The position numbers and the translations under genes were made by a program. The notes below the pieces were generated by a model that searched no databases, was not told the DNA's origin, and saw only the letters and a program-made list of their open reading frames with translations. A stretch of DNA of 64,000 bases. Source: Spirosoma oryzae (lineage in GTDB: Bacteria; Bacteroidota; Bacteroidia; Cytophagales; Spirosomataceae). Location: assembly GCF_003002825.1 (NCBI RefSeq), contig NZ_PVTE01000002.1, forward strand, positions 328,926 through 392,925, written 5' to 3'. Each line of letters opens with the position of its first letter. Positions within the stretch are counted from its first letter, which is position 1. This document shows positions 50,015 to 60,172 of this stretch, piece after piece.

Positions 50015-52345
50015 CTACTTCTTCGACGCGGAGAACGAATACGGTGCATCGGCAGGATTCGTACCACGCTTCGTATTGGGCTTATCGGTCATTTGCACGT
50101 CAAGCGTAGCGCCTTTCATCAGTTCACTGTGGCTTAGCCAGTTCGGGCTATAGGTCTTTCCGTTCAGCTTAACGTCCTGCACGTAGCGGTTTTGCGCGCC
50201 GTTGTTGGCCGCGTTGACCGTCAGTGTTTTGCCGTTTTCCAGTTGTAGCGTTACCTTCTTGAACAGCGGAGCCCCCAGCACGTACTGATCGGTACCGGGA
50301 CAGACCGGGTAAAAACCCATCGAGGAGAACACGTACCAGGCCGAGGTTTGCCCGTTGTCTTCGTCGCCACAGTAGCCGTCGGGTGTTGGCTGGTACAGGC
50401 GATTCATCACCTCGCGAAGCCAATACTGCGCTTTCCACGGCTGACCGGCATAGTTATACAGGTAGATCATGTGCTGAATCGGCTGGTTGCCGTGGGCATA
50501 GTTACCCATGTTCATGATCTGCATCTCCCGAATTTCGTGAATGACCGAGCCATAGTACGAGTCATCGAATACGGGCGGCACGACAAACACCGAATCGAGC
50601 ATTTTGGCGAAACCGGCCCGACCGCCCATCAGATCGCTCAGGCCCTGTACGTCGTGGAAAACCGACCAGGTGTAGTGCCAGCTGTTACCCTCCGTGAACG
50701 CATCACCCCACTTAAACGGATTGAACAGCGACTGAAACGTACCGTTCTCGTTTTTCCCGCGCATCAGTTTGGTGCTGGGGTCAAACAGGTTGCGGTAGTT
50801 CTGGCTGCGTTTGGCAAACAGATCAATCTCGGCCTGCGGACGCTTTAATTCCTTCGCCAGTTGCCAGATGGTGAAGTCGTCATAGGCGTATTCAAGCGTA
50901 CGGGCGGCATTCTCGTTGATCTTGACATCGTACGGGACATAGCCCAGCTTGTTGTAGTAAGCCGCCCCTTTACGACCAACCGACGACAAGGGTCCTTCGG
51001 TCTGCGTATTTTTCAGGATCGCTTCGTACAACTTGTTGATGTCGTAGCCCTGCCGGTTTCCTTTGAGATACGCATCCGCAATGATCGACGCCGAGTTGGA
51101 ACCGACCATACAATCGCGGTGGCCGGGACTCGCCCACTCGGGCAGGAAGCCGCTTTCCTTATAGGCGTTCTCAAGCCCCGCCATAATATGGCTATTCAGC
51201 GTCGGCTGAGTCAGGTTGAACAGCGGAAACACGGCCCGGAACGTATCCCAGAAGCCATTATCGGTAAACATATAGCCTGGCAGTACCTGTCCGTTGTACG
51301 GGCTGTAGTGCACGATCTGCTTCTTGTCGTCGATCTCGTAGAACTTACGCGGAAACAGCATTGTCCGGTACAGGCAGGAATAGAACGTCCGGGTCTGATC
51401 GGCGGTACCGCCCGAAACGAGCATCCGCTTCATCTCGGTGTTCCAGATCGCTTTCGCCTTGTTTTTCACCGTATCGAACGAATCGTTACCGATCTCCTGT
51501 AGGTTGCGTTCAGCCTGCTCAGGACTGATGAACGATGAAGCAACCCGCGCATAGACCTGTTCGCCCTTGCGCGTTTTGAACCCAACGACGGCCCCGACGT
51601 GATTCGCCTGCTTGGCCAGTTGCGTCGCTGATAACGTATCGCCACTCCAGACGGCGGTGTTGGCAAACGGCCGGTCGAACTGGATGACGAAGTAGTTTTT
51701 GAAATTGGCCGGAACGCCCCCGCTGTTCTTGGTCGTGTAGCCGACGATACGGTTTTTGCCCGGAATAATCTGAATCGACGATCCTTTGTCGAGTGCATCG
51801 ATCACGACAAACGACGAATCGGTTTCGGGAAAGGTAAAACGCAGAGCAGCGGCCCGTTCGGTCGGGCTGATCTCCGTCGTTACGTTATGGTCGGCGAGAT
51901 AAACGCTGTAGTAGTACGGCTTGGCAATTTCAGACTTGTGCGAAAACCAGCTGGCCCGGTCGTCTTCTTTGTACCGGCGCTTACCAGTAATCGGCATGAT
52001 GGCAAACTGCCCGTAGTCGTTGATCCAGGGACTCGGCTGGTGCGTCTGCTTGAAACCCCGCAGCTTATCGGCCGTGTATACGTAGGCCCAGCCGTTGCCC
52101 ATTTTGCCCGTCTGCGGCATCCAGCAGTTCATACCCCAGGGCAGCGAGATAGAGGGATAGGTGTTGCCTGTCGACAAACTCGGCTTTGAATCGGTACCCA
52201 TCAGTGGGTTTACCCATTCAACCGGGTCATCTACTTTGTCGACCGTTTGTGCCAGCGTAGCCACCGACATCGTCAGCGTTAGCGCAGCACCAAGAAAATA
52301 CTTCATGTGTTGAGGATTAGGTACTAAAAGCATTGGTTTATTCAT
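50015..52345 (-). CDS. GH92 family alpha-mannosidase
   Basis: A 776-residue exported exo-alpha-mannosidase that should remove alpha-linked mannose from glycans. After a signal peptide ending ATLAQ come DPVEWVNPLMGTDS and YPSISLPWGMNCWMPQTG at the N-terminal beta domain. FTEGNSWHYTWSVFHDVQG contains the likely acid glutamate. GDEDNGQTSAWYVFSSMGFY holds the DxD base and calcium site. ATG at 52345 overlaps the ROK stop by four bases; an ATG at 52306 gives a cleaner signal peptide. Coupling to the ROK regulator suggests regulation by its sugar. Confidence 0.93.
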   Translation of the reverse strand: MNKPMLLVPNPQHMKYFLGAALTLTMSVATLAQTVDKVDDPVEWVNPLMGTDSKPSLSTGNTYPSISLPWGMNCWMPQTGKMGNGWAYVYTADKLRGFKQTHQPSPWINDYGQFAIMPITGKRRYKEDDRASWFSHKSEIAKPYYYSVYLADHNVTTEISPTERAAALRFTFPETDSSFVVIDALDKGSSIQIIPGKNRIVGYTTKNSGGVPANFKNYFVIQFDRPFANTAVWSGDTLSATQLAKQANHVGAVVGFKTRKGEQVYARVASSFISPEQAERNLQEIGNDSFDTVKNKAKAIWNTEMKRMLVSGGTADQTRTFYSCLYRTMLFPRKFYEIDDKKQIVHYSPYNGQVLPGYMFTDNGFWDTFRAVFPLFNLTQPTLNSHIMAGLENAYKESGFLPEWASPGHRDCMVGSNSASIIADAYLKGNRQGYDINKLYEAILKNTQTEGPLSSVGRKGAAYYNKLGYVPYDVKINENAARTLEYAYDDFTIWQLAKELKRPQAEIDLFAKRSQNYRNLFDPSTKLMRGKNENGTFQSLFNPFKWGDAFTEGNSWHYTWSVFHDVQGLSDLMGGRAGFAKMLDSVFVVPPVFDDSYYGSVIHEIREMQIMNMGNYAHGNQPIQHMIYLYNYAGQPWKAQYWLREVMNRLYQPTPDGYCGDEDNGQTSAWYVFSSMGFYPVCPGTDQYVLGAPLFKKVTLQLENGKTLTVNAANNGAQNRYVQDVKLNGKTYSPNWLSHSELMKGATLDVQMTDKPNTKRGTNPADAPYSFSASKK

Positions 52346-53556
52346 GGAATCAGCTCCTGCTCCAGCAGGTTTTGCAGCACATAAGCCTGCGTACCGTACA
52401 GCTTGGCCATGCCGTCGAGGTTTGACTGTTCGATGGTCAGGTTGTCGCGGTAGTTGGGCAGGCAGTATTTGGCGATGGCCTGTTCGATTGGCCGGATAAT
52501 GGCTTTCTCGGCTTTGGCCAGCACGCCATTGACGATAATCAGCTCCGGATTGAACAGGTGAACGGCGGTGGCCAGTCCGCGCCCCAACTCGCTACCGATA
52601 TCGCTGAGCAGGTCGATTGAGAACACGTCGCCCAGACTCGCTTTGGCAATGATCGTTTCGATGGTCAGGTTATCAAGGTTCTCCTCGGCCAACAGGGAAA
52701 CAGCGCCGGTCTGCAAACCAGTTCGCGCCCGCTGAATAAGCGCCGACGCCGACGCCAGTGTATCGAGACAACCGACTTTGCCACAGTGACATAGTTCGCC
52801 CCCCTCCGACTTCATCTGAATATGTCCTAGCTCGCCAGCGAAACCGCCACCGCCCTGAAAAATCGTTCCGTCGACAATAACGCCCAGCCCGACACCCCAG
52901 TCGATGTTAACGGACATGACGTGGTTCTTGCCCTGCGCCAGCCCGAACCGGTGTTCGCCGACAATCATGGCCTGCGAATCATTAATCAGATAGACAGGCG
53001 CGCGGAAAATGGAGTGAAACAGCTGACTCAGCGATACACCCGGCCCGTTCAGGTTCGGGTAGGTGTGGTTTACACTCCGCTTCGGATCGACCAGCCCCGG
53101 CATCGATACGCCTACACCAATGATTTGTACATCCCGAGTTCCCAGTAACTGCGCCAGTTGTTCCAATGGCTCCCGCAGCACCGTCAAAAAATTGTCGGAC
53201 AGGTCGAGTCCCAGCTTGACGTCGAGTTCCTCAACAATCTCGTTGGCCAGGTTCATGGCCCGCAGTTGAATATCGTGTACGGTAATGTCGGCTACGATGT
53301 TGATGTATCGGCTGGGATCGAGGGCAAACAACGATGGCTTACGGCCAAACTGCGCATTACCCGTGCCTACCCCGCGTACCCAGTGTTCACTACTCAGTTC
53401 GTCAATCAGATTAGTCGTCGACGGTACGCTGGTGTGGAGCAGGCCCGCCAGTTGTGAAATCGTCCGTGATTCGGCGCGGTATAATTCAGCAATTAATCGT
53501 CGCTTGAGCTTACTCTTTTTCGTGTCGATGACTGAAAGAACTACATTATCCTGCAT
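52342..53556 (-). CDS. ROK family transcriptional regulator
   Basis: A 404-residue repressor-type ROK protein. An N-terminal winged helix (TISQLAGLLHTSVPSTTNLI) precedes a sugar-kinase-like domain with GVGVSMPGLVDP and GGGGFAGELGHIQM. The zinc site CHCGKVGCLDTLAS is intact. It should bind DNA and a sugar or sugar phosphate, and probably regulates GH92, which overlaps it by four bases. ATG at 53556 is used because the alternative at 53568 is TTG. No -7 box was clear upstream. Confidence 0.9.
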   Translation of the reverse strand: MQDNVVLSVIDTKKSKLKRRLIAELYRAESRTISQLAGLLHTSVPSTTNLIDELSSEHWVRGVGTGNAQFGRKPSLFALDPSRYINIVADITVHDIQLRAMNLANEIVEELDVKLGLDLSDNFLTVLREPLEQLAQLLGTRDVQIIGVGVSMPGLVDPKRSVNHTYPNLNGPGVSLSQLFHSIFRAPVYLINDSQAMIVGEHRFGLAQGKNHVMSVNIDWGVGLGVIVDGTIFQGGGGFAGELGHIQMKSEGGELCHCGKVGCLDTLASASALIQRARTGLQTGAVSLLAEENLDNLTIETIIAKASLGDVFSIDLLSDIGSELGRGLATAVHLFNPELIIVNGVLAKAEKAIIRPIEQAIAKYCLPNYRDNLTIEQSNLDGMAKLYGTQAYVLQNLLEQELIP

Positions 53557-53755
53557 AGTAATGAACAAATTCGGCTTAGCCGTTGCCGGTCGACAATCGG
53601 GGATGGCGTGTGTTTAACAGAGTAGATGATTGATCGCGGTAAGCATGCCTGCCCACGCCTTCTTAGTAAGTCAGCGGCCTGACAACCCTACTTACCAACT
53701 AATATGGTCTTATTTAATGATGTCACTAGCTTAGGCATAATTGATACGTCACCAA

Positions 53756-55090
53756 TCAACGCCCCGCCGTCAGTAGCGGGCGAACGCCTGCTTTTCGTAT
53801 CCGGTCGATCACGAAATTACCCAGCGCTTTACCCTGTTTCTGCCCGTCTTCGATAGCATCCCGAAAGTGAATACCACCGTACAGTCGCGAGATGGCGGCT
53901 TCCGAAGCAGCCTGCCGGAAAGACGAAAATTTGCGCTCGGGTAAATCGAAAATCACTTCGGTATTGTCGGTAAATCCGATGTTATCACCCAGCAGAAAGG
54001 TCAATACCTCGGCCACGGCGGTCGAAATCACGCTGTGCCCGCTCGTATATTCCGGGAAGGGTGGCGTTTGCAGCAGCGGTTGCCAGCGCGGACTGATGTA
54101 TCGGTTGATGTATGTTTCGGGACGGATACGGTTGCTGCGGTATTTCTCGTCCCAGCAGCTGATAAACGCGTCCATAAGCGTCATCGCCACCAGCGACTCC
54201 ACCTCGATAGCCTGGTCGAACGATAGCTTGAGCTGATCCGTAACCAGATTCGTGATGTTCATCCAGTGCCCGCCGGGACTAATTTTCTTAAAGCCAATCG
54301 ACATGTGTCCCGATGTGTTGATGGCAAACGGATTGCAGTCCCAGTACGACGCGATAAACCGTTGATCGGGCGTCAGAGTATTCCCAATGGTGTATACCTC
54401 CCGGGCCAGCTTGTAGAACCGGCTGGTCGAATCTTTACTAAATGTAACCGGCAGCACGGGTTTGAACTGACTGCACGAATCGATCAGCATGGGTTTGATC
54501 GTCCGCCAGTTGGGTTCGATGGCTTCGATATAAGCCGGCGGGGTCGGGTACCAGTGCGCGTCGTCCTTGACCGGTCGGTAGCGTAGCCGTGTGCTCAGCT
54601 TGCTGTAGTTATCGCTGGCGGCCCGCTGCATCACCTGCTGCGCGACCTGCTGCGCCACGCCTACCGACAGATCGATCTGCGCCTGACCATACCCCGCTTT
54701 TTGCAGGCTCGCAATCAGTTTCTGCTGCTCCTCTTCCAGCATATAACCCGACGGCAGAATCAGTCGACCCGTTTCCAGAATACAATACAGCGCAGCAATC
54801 TGATAGTTATACTGGCCTGACGTACTGATGGTTATCGGTTTCCACTGCTGTACGAATCGTTGCGCGGAAACGACCTGTTCCGGATGCTGCTGCGCCACGA
54901 TCTCATGGGCCCCCAGCAGACAATACGTGTAGAATCGACTGGCTGCGGGCGGATTTACGACATCGTGAATCATAACCATCGTCGTCGCGAAAATGGTCGG
55001 TTGTAGCCGATTCGTCAGCTCGGACGCTTTAGGTGTAGGCTTTGCGACGCTCACCTGCCACAGCAGCCATAAACCAAGCAGTTTCTTCAT
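53756..55090 (-). CDS. vanadium-dependent haloperoxidase/PAP2 family protein
   Basis: A 444-residue exported protein (signal peptide ending SVAKP). Vanadate/phosphate-site residues appear in YRSNRIRPETYI, FPEYTSGHSVISTAVAE (the PSGH-type loop) and SRLYGGIHFRDA. This order matches bacterial vanadium haloperoxidase-like proteins and acid phosphatases. The actual substrate is unknown. Its start overlaps the VCBS gene stop by four bases. Pairing with a VCBS gene next to SusC/D is common in Bacteroidota. Confidence 0.87.
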   Translation of the reverse strand: MKKLLGLWLLWQVSVAKPTPKASELTNRLQPTIFATTMVMIHDVVNPPAASRFYTYCLLGAHEIVAQQHPEQVVSAQRFVQQWKPITISTSGQYNYQIAALYCILETGRLILPSGYMLEEEQQKLIASLQKAGYGQAQIDLSVGVAQQVAQQVMQRAASDNYSKLSTRLRYRPVKDDAHWYPTPPAYIEAIEPNWRTIKPMLIDSCSQFKPVLPVTFSKDSTSRFYKLAREVYTIGNTLTPDQRFIASYWDCNPFAINTSGHMSIGFKKISPGGHWMNITNLVTDQLKLSFDQAIEVESLVAMTLMDAFISCWDEKYRSNRIRPETYINRYISPRWQPLLQTPPFPEYTSGHSVISTAVAEVLTFLLGDNIGFTDNTEVIFDLPERKFSSFRQAASEAAISRLYGGIHFRDAIEDGQKQGKALGNFVIDRIRKAGVRPLLTAGR

Positions 55091-58000
55091 GGCTTCGTGG
55101 GTTTATACAGTTGCAACGGCTGATTGAACGCGCCAATCAGCACGTAGGCTTTTCCATCTACTGTTATGGGCATGGCTGATTTAACGTCGCCCTGTACCGC
55201 CAGGCCCGACGCCGGTTGCTCAACGTAGGTAAAGCCACCTTTGCCGTCGCCCGACAGCAGGCAACCATAATTGGCATCCATACTACCCAGTTTCAACCGA
55301 TTGTCGGAGCGATTACCCAGCAACAGCAGGTCGACTGTACCGTTTCGGTCAAAATCGCCCGACAGCGTACTGGTAACAGGCGCAAACTGTGCCTGAATGG
55401 GCAGTTCGACAGGTACGAAAGCATCACCCTGTCGTAGGTAACAGATCGAGCGCGTATTCGTTACCGTCAGTTTGTGCGCTTTAGCCAGTTCCTCGGCGGA
55501 GAACAGGTCTGTTGCCGACGCGTTCGCGTAGTCTTTGTAGTACGCAAACTTCCGGCGCATGGCGTAAATCTGATCGTTCAACTCGTCGCGGCTGACAAAC
55601 GGATACGTCTTTCCCTGAATGTAGTAGCAGAAAAAGGGGTCGATCGAACCGTTTCCATCGAAATCGGCGAAGAGCAATTCAGCAGGTTCTTTTACCGATG
55701 CCTTGATCTGCGAGTTCAGCCCCAGATTACCGGCTATGATATCTTTCTTTCCGTCGCCGTTCAGATCCGTAACAGTCAATGACGACCAGAACCCCGTATC
55801 ACCCTGAGGCATATACGTTTGGGTTTGATCCACAAAACCTGCCTTGGTGTTCTGGTATATTTTGACCGGCATGAACTCCCCACACACGATCAGATCGGGG
55901 CGACCATCGCCATCCAGATCACTCCACTGCGCGTCGGTGACCATACCGACGGACGAGAACGGTCCATCGATCAGACTGAATTGCCCATTACCTTTATTTT
56001 CGAGCAGGTACGAACGCGGTGTCTCCGGGTATCGACCTGGCACAACCCGCCCACCGACGAATAGATCGAGGTCGCCATCACCATCGTAGTCGACCGGCCG
56101 GACGCACGATTTACTACTCATCGTCAGTACTGGCAGGGTCGCTTTGCTCAGCTTACCGTGACCATCGTTTAGGTACAGTTCGTCCTGTAACGACTCTGTA
56201 TTCGCTTCAAATAAGGAATAACCACCCTTTGCGACATACAGATCATCATACCCATCGCCATTCGCATCGAAGAACGTAGCCGCCGAGATAGCCGACACGG
56301 TTTCGTCGCCAATGGTCAGGCCAGCCAGTTTGGTAAACGCGGGCTCATTCTTTTTACTACCCTTTTGCTGTATCCAGACAGCCCCCGGTTTCTTCTGATC
56401 GCCACTAATGAACAGGTCGTCGAGTCCGTCCCGGTTCACATCCCCTTTGGCAATCACCGGTCCCGTGTGCGAATACATCCACAACATGAGCGGCTGCCGC
56501 TTGAAGTCGTTTTCGACGTAGCCTTCGTGTGCGTGGGGTAACAGCGGATCGACGGTCGTAAATACGGGTGCAGGAATGGCAACCGGACTTGTCTTCGTTT
56601 TCTTCGCCCCCACCTGTTTGATCGTTACCAGTTGATTGACGCCCTGCCCCGTCAGCACCTGCCGCGACTGATCGGGCCAGACGACCACGACTGAATCGAT
56701 TGTCGTGGCAGAACCGAGTCCGAAGTGCAGGGTAGTCGGTTGTGTCGACAGGTAACCCCGCATTGGGTTCAGCTCCTGGTACTGTCGATTGCCTGCGGCA
56801 TAGACCGTCACCTTCGCGCCGATGGCTTTCGACGCACCTTCTTCAGCTTCCAGTTTCAGTTGTACATAGGCGTTTTTCCCCTGTTCGCGCGCCATGTTGC
56901 GATATACCGATGCCGGCTCGTTGATGTTGTTGACAACCAGTTCGAGGTCACCGTCATTGTCCAGATCGGCGTAAACGGCCCCGTTCGAGATCGTCGGTTT
57001 TGTAATACCCCACGCCTGCTGTTGATTCGAAAAGGTCAGATCGTGGTTATTGCGAAAGATATAGTTGGGCAGTTTCGTCGCGGGCATCGCCTTCACCAGA
57101 TCCATTAGTTGAATTGGCTCCCGGTCGATTGCCTTGCGAATCTTGTAGTCGCCCCAATACCGCAGGAAGTCTTTATTGGTGTAATCGCGTAGATAGCCGT
57201 TCGAGATGAACAGGTCTTTGTAGCCATCGTTATCAAAATCGGCCAGCAAGGGTGCCCAGCTCCAGTCAGTGTTCGACACACCCGCCACCTGCGCAATTTC
57301 GCTGAATGTAGGCAGTGACAGGCCGTTGCTAGTGGTCATTAGTCCGTTGTTCAGCTGAAGCATGTTGCGCATGTACTGCCGTTGCAGTTTCTGCTGCTGC
57401 ATCAACTCAAACGACTCGTAGTTCTCCTGCAACTGAAGCAACTTCTGCCGCCGGTTGTCTTCCGGCAGCATGTCCAGCGACATAATGTCCGGCAGCCCAT
57501 CATTGTTGATATCGGCAATATCAACGCCCATCGAGAACTGCGCCATGTGCCGCAATTGCTGCTGCGTCGCGTCGAGGAAGATACCGTTCTTCTGGTTTAT
57601 GTAGATGTAGTCAGGTTCGTTGTAATCGTTTGTCACGTAGACGTCCGGCCAACCGTCCAGATTGATATCGGCAATTGCCATACCCAGCCCAAACGTCAGC
57701 GGATATTGGTGAATACCGGCTTTGGCCGTTACATCGACAAACTTGTTCTTCTGGTTCTCGAACAGCTTATTGCCCGCCAGCGGGTCTGTTTCGTTATGCA
57801 GCCGGGCCAGCTCCATATTGTCGTACTTCTTGACATTATGGTTTAGCAGCAGCATGTCGAGATCACCGTCGCGGTCGTAATCGAAGAAGGCTGCCTGCGT
57901 GCTATAGCCTGGGTCATCGAGACCGTACTCAGCCGCTTTCTCGGCAAACTGCGGTGTCCCGTCGGGCTGATTTCCCTGATTGATGAAGAGTTGATTTCGG

Positions 58001-58446
58001 CGAAGCGGCTCAGCCACTTTACCCGAGTAACAAACGTAAATGTCGGGGCGCCCGTCGTTGTTGACGTCGGCTACGCTAACGCCCGTTTTCCAGCCACTGT
58101 TCCGGCCACCAAGGCCAGAACCAGCCGCTTTCGTAATGTCTTTGAAAGCCAGCCCACCCCGATTCAGGTACAGCTTATTGGCTTTTAAATTGGCCGTGAA
58201 GAACAAGTCTGTCAGGCCGTCGTTGTTGAAGTCGGCAGCCGCTACTCCGCCACCATTGTAAAAATATTCGTAGGAAAGAACGTTCAGCTGCTCGTTTTCA
58301 TCGATTTCATTGCTGAACGAAATACCTGTCTGGTCGGCTGACAGCGTCTGAAACAGCGTCGACTGCCCATTGACAGACAAGGTCACCCATTGCAGCAACA
58401 CGATTGACAGCAGTCGGCTGAAGGAAGGCTGAATCGCTGTAATCAT
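55087..58446 (-). CDS. VCBS/FG-GAP repeat protein with ASPIC/UnbV domain
   Basis: A 1119-residue exported protein (signal peptide ending SVNGQ). The first 540 residues hold at least seven calcium-binding repeats of the type ADFNNDGLTDLFF, ADVNNDGRPDIYV, FDYDRDGDLDMLL and ADINLDGWPDVYV. An ASPIC/UnbV module follows (GASKAIGAKVTVYAAGNRQY to about residue 640). The rest has further FG-GAP repeats ending in LKLGSMDANYGCLLSGDGKG. Such proteins form propeller-like surface modules, probably glycan-binding. ATG at 58446; GTG at 58455 is an alternative. It overlaps the haloperoxidase gene by four bases. Confidence 0.9.
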   Translation of the reverse strand: MITAIQPSFSRLLSIVLLQWVTLSVNGQSTLFQTLSADQTGISFSNEIDENEQLNVLSYEYFYNGGGVAAADFNNDGLTDLFFTANLKANKLYLNRGGLAFKDITKAAGSGLGGRNSGWKTGVSVADVNNDGRPDIYVCYSGKVAEPLRRNQLFINQGNQPDGTPQFAEKAAEYGLDDPGYSTQAAFFDYDRDGDLDMLLLNHNVKKYDNMELARLHNETDPLAGNKLFENQKNKFVDVTAKAGIHQYPLTFGLGMAIADINLDGWPDVYVTNDYNEPDYIYINQKNGIFLDATQQQLRHMAQFSMGVDIADINNDGLPDIMSLDMLPEDNRRQKLLQLQENYESFELMQQQKLQRQYMRNMLQLNNGLMTTSNGLSLPTFSEIAQVAGVSNTDWSWAPLLADFDNDGYKDLFISNGYLRDYTNKDFLRYWGDYKIRKAIDREPIQLMDLVKAMPATKLPNYIFRNNHDLTFSNQQQAWGITKPTISNGAVYADLDNDGDLELVVNNINEPASVYRNMAREQGKNAYVQLKLEAEEGASKAIGAKVTVYAAGNRQYQELNPMRGYLSTQPTTLHFGLGSATTIDSVVVVWPDQSRQVLTGQGVNQLVTIKQVGAKKTKTSPVAIPAPVFTTVDPLLPHAHEGYVENDFKRQPLMLWMYSHTGPVIAKGDVNRDGLDDLFISGDQKKPGAVWIQQKGSKKNEPAFTKLAGLTIGDETVSAISAATFFDANGDGYDDLYVAKGGYSLFEANTESLQDELYLNDGHGKLSKATLPVLTMSSKSCVRPVDYDGDGDLDLFVGGRVVPGRYPETPRSYLLENKGNGQFSLIDGPFSSVGMVTDAQWSDLDGDGRPDLIVCGEFMPVKIYQNTKAGFVDQTQTYMPQGDTGFWSSLTVTDLNGDGKKDIIAGNLGLNSQIKASVKEPAELLFADFDGNGSIDPFFCYYIQGKTYPFVSRDELNDQIYAMRRKFAYYKDYANASATDLFSAEELAKAHKLTVTNTRSICYLRQGDAFVPVELPIQAQFAPVTSTLSGDFDRNGTVDLLLLGNRSDNRLKLGSMDANYGCLLSGDGKGGFTYVEQPASGLAVQGDVKSAMPITVDGKAYVLIGAFNQPLQLYKPTKP

Positions 58447-58514
58447 CTTGTACACAGGGTTTACGTTGTTATCTACAGTAAACGAAATAGGTATCCCGAT
58501 AATTCACTAAAAAG

Positions 58515-58550
58515 AAAGGGTGAGGTGACATGGTTGCCACCTCACCCTTT
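58515..58550 (-). terminator. terminator after susD
   Basis: Thirteen-bp arms AAAGGGTGAGGTG (58515-58527) and CACCTCACCCTTT (58538-58550) with a T-run on the minus strand. It lies between SusD and the VCBS gene, so the latter may be expressed by read-through or its own promoter. Confidence 0.8.
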
Positions 58551-58563
58551 TCAAACTTATTAC

Positions 58564-60165
58564 TTATTTATCCCACCAAACGCGTGAGCTCCAGGTATCG
58601 CCACCCGACAGATTGCCGATTGCAGTACGGTAGCTGTTACTATTGAGCGTAGCTTCCGATGTTGGGTATGGCTGACGACGCGGAATCTGACCGTTCGAGA
58701 AGTTACCCGTGTAATTTACGGGTGTCAGGGCAGGGTAGCCCGACCGTTTCCAGTTGTTCCAGGCAGCCGTGAAATTCATCATCAGACCTGTAGTTGCCCA
58801 GTATTCCGTGTTGATTTGCTGAAGCGCTGTCGACGCTACCAGTGGGTGAGCCGCAGCATAGGCCGTAGCCGTAGCCGAACTGATCGTGTTACCACCGTAG
58901 CGAGCCAGCGATTGCATACCAGCTACCAGCGCATTGCTGTAGTGCTGAGCTGCCGAACCACTTATGTTGAAACCACGGGTAGCGGCCTCAGCCAGCAACA
59001 GTTCCGTTTCGGCGTAGGTAAGGATAAACAGCGGAGCGTTCCGGTTCCGGTACATCACCGTGGGGCGCGAGTAGTTGCCGATTGGGGTAACGTTCGTACC
59101 CGATCCCGTTGCACCAGGATAGTTAGGCGCTTTCGAGATGTCGGTAGCGCCACCATTCAGGTCGTAGCCACTGGGCAGACCCATTTGCGCACTGGCATCC
59201 GTGCTACCGCCACTGGTTCCGCTCTGGTTTGCTGTCAGACCGGCTGGGGGTACTTCGGCTACGATACTCAAACGCGGATCGCTATTGTTTTTCAGATAAT
59301 CGATCAGTGGCTTGCTCCAACGTACCTGGTAGATATCGTCCAGCGTAGTCAATGCCTGACCGTTGCTGTTTCCGTACCCGTTTGCATTGTCAGCTACTAC
59401 GTACGCATCGTCGTCACTGCTGGTGAATACGCCACCTGCGGCTGCTTTTTCGGCGTATGTTTTAGCCGTCGTAGCATCCGCTTTTACCAGACGCATCGCC
59501 AGCTTCAGCATCAGTGAGTAGCCGTACTTCTTCCACTTCGTGATATCACCTTTGTACGACATTGCATCGTTGGTAGGCGTGTCTCCCGACGTGTTCAAAG
59601 CCGCCGTTGCTTTATCCAGTTGCGACAGCATCGACGTGTAAACGCTCTGTTGTGTGTCGTAAGCCGGGGTCGTAACAGCATTCGTTTTAGCCTGTAACGC
59701 CTGCGTATACGGGATATCGCCATATACGTCGGTAATGTAGGCTAGCGCCTGAATCTGCATGATCGCGCCGATGTTGTTCAGGTTCGACCGGGCCGCGTTA
59801 CCAGCTGTCAGCTGCTGCATCTCGTACATGTAGCTGGCCGCCTGGTACTCGATGTTCCACGAACGCTGCTGATAATCGGCGGTGTTACCCGAGATTACGT
59901 ACTTGTCGGCGTTGGTGTAGTAGTTGGCCCCACCCGAGCTGGTCGACGCCAGAATCTGTACCCAGCCTGCCTGAAACAGAATCGGACCATTATAACCTGC
60001 AGCACCGTTTACGTAGCTGTATTCGGCACTTGGCAACAGAAGGTTAGGATCAAACGCACTGCTCGACGCACGAGTAGGGTCGGTATTGAGCGCGTCGAAA
60101 TTATCTGTACACGACACCTGTAGCGCTGCAACGAGCAGACTTGTCGCGATAAGTTTTTTCGTCAT
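58564..60165 (-). CDS. SusD/RagB-like glycan-binding lipoprotein
   Basis: A 533-residue outer-membrane lipoprotein (lipobox LQVSC). FDALNTDPTRASSSAFDPNL at the start is typical of the SusD-like_2 group. The helical TPR-like middle includes IQALAYITDVYGDIPYTQAL. It captures glycan outside the cell and passes it to the SusC channel, whose gene ends seven bases upstream. The target glycan is unknown; the GH92 gene nearby suggests mannose-containing glycans, as an inference only. Confidence 0.93.
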   Translation of the reverse strand: MTKKLIATSLLVAALQVSCTDNFDALNTDPTRASSSAFDPNLLLPSAEYSYVNGAAGYNGPILFQAGWVQILASTSSGGANYYTNADKYVISGNTADYQQRSWNIEYQAASYMYEMQQLTAGNAARSNLNNIGAIMQIQALAYITDVYGDIPYTQALQAKTNAVTTPAYDTQQSVYTSMLSQLDKATAALNTSGDTPTNDAMSYKGDITKWKKYGYSLMLKLAMRLVKADATTAKTYAEKAAAGGVFTSSDDDAYVVADNANGYGNSNGQALTTLDDIYQVRWSKPLIDYLKNNSDPRLSIVAEVPPAGLTANQSGTSGGSTDASAQMGLPSGYDLNGGATDISKAPNYPGATGSGTNVTPIGNYSRPTVMYRNRNAPLFILTYAETELLLAEAATRGFNISGSAAQHYSNALVAGMQSLARYGGNTISSATATAYAAAHPLVASTALQQINTEYWATTGLMMNFTAAWNNWKRSGYPALTPVNYTGNFSNGQIPRRQPYPTSEATLNSNSYRTAIGNLSGGDTWSSRVWWDK

Positions 60166-60172
60166 TGTCGGT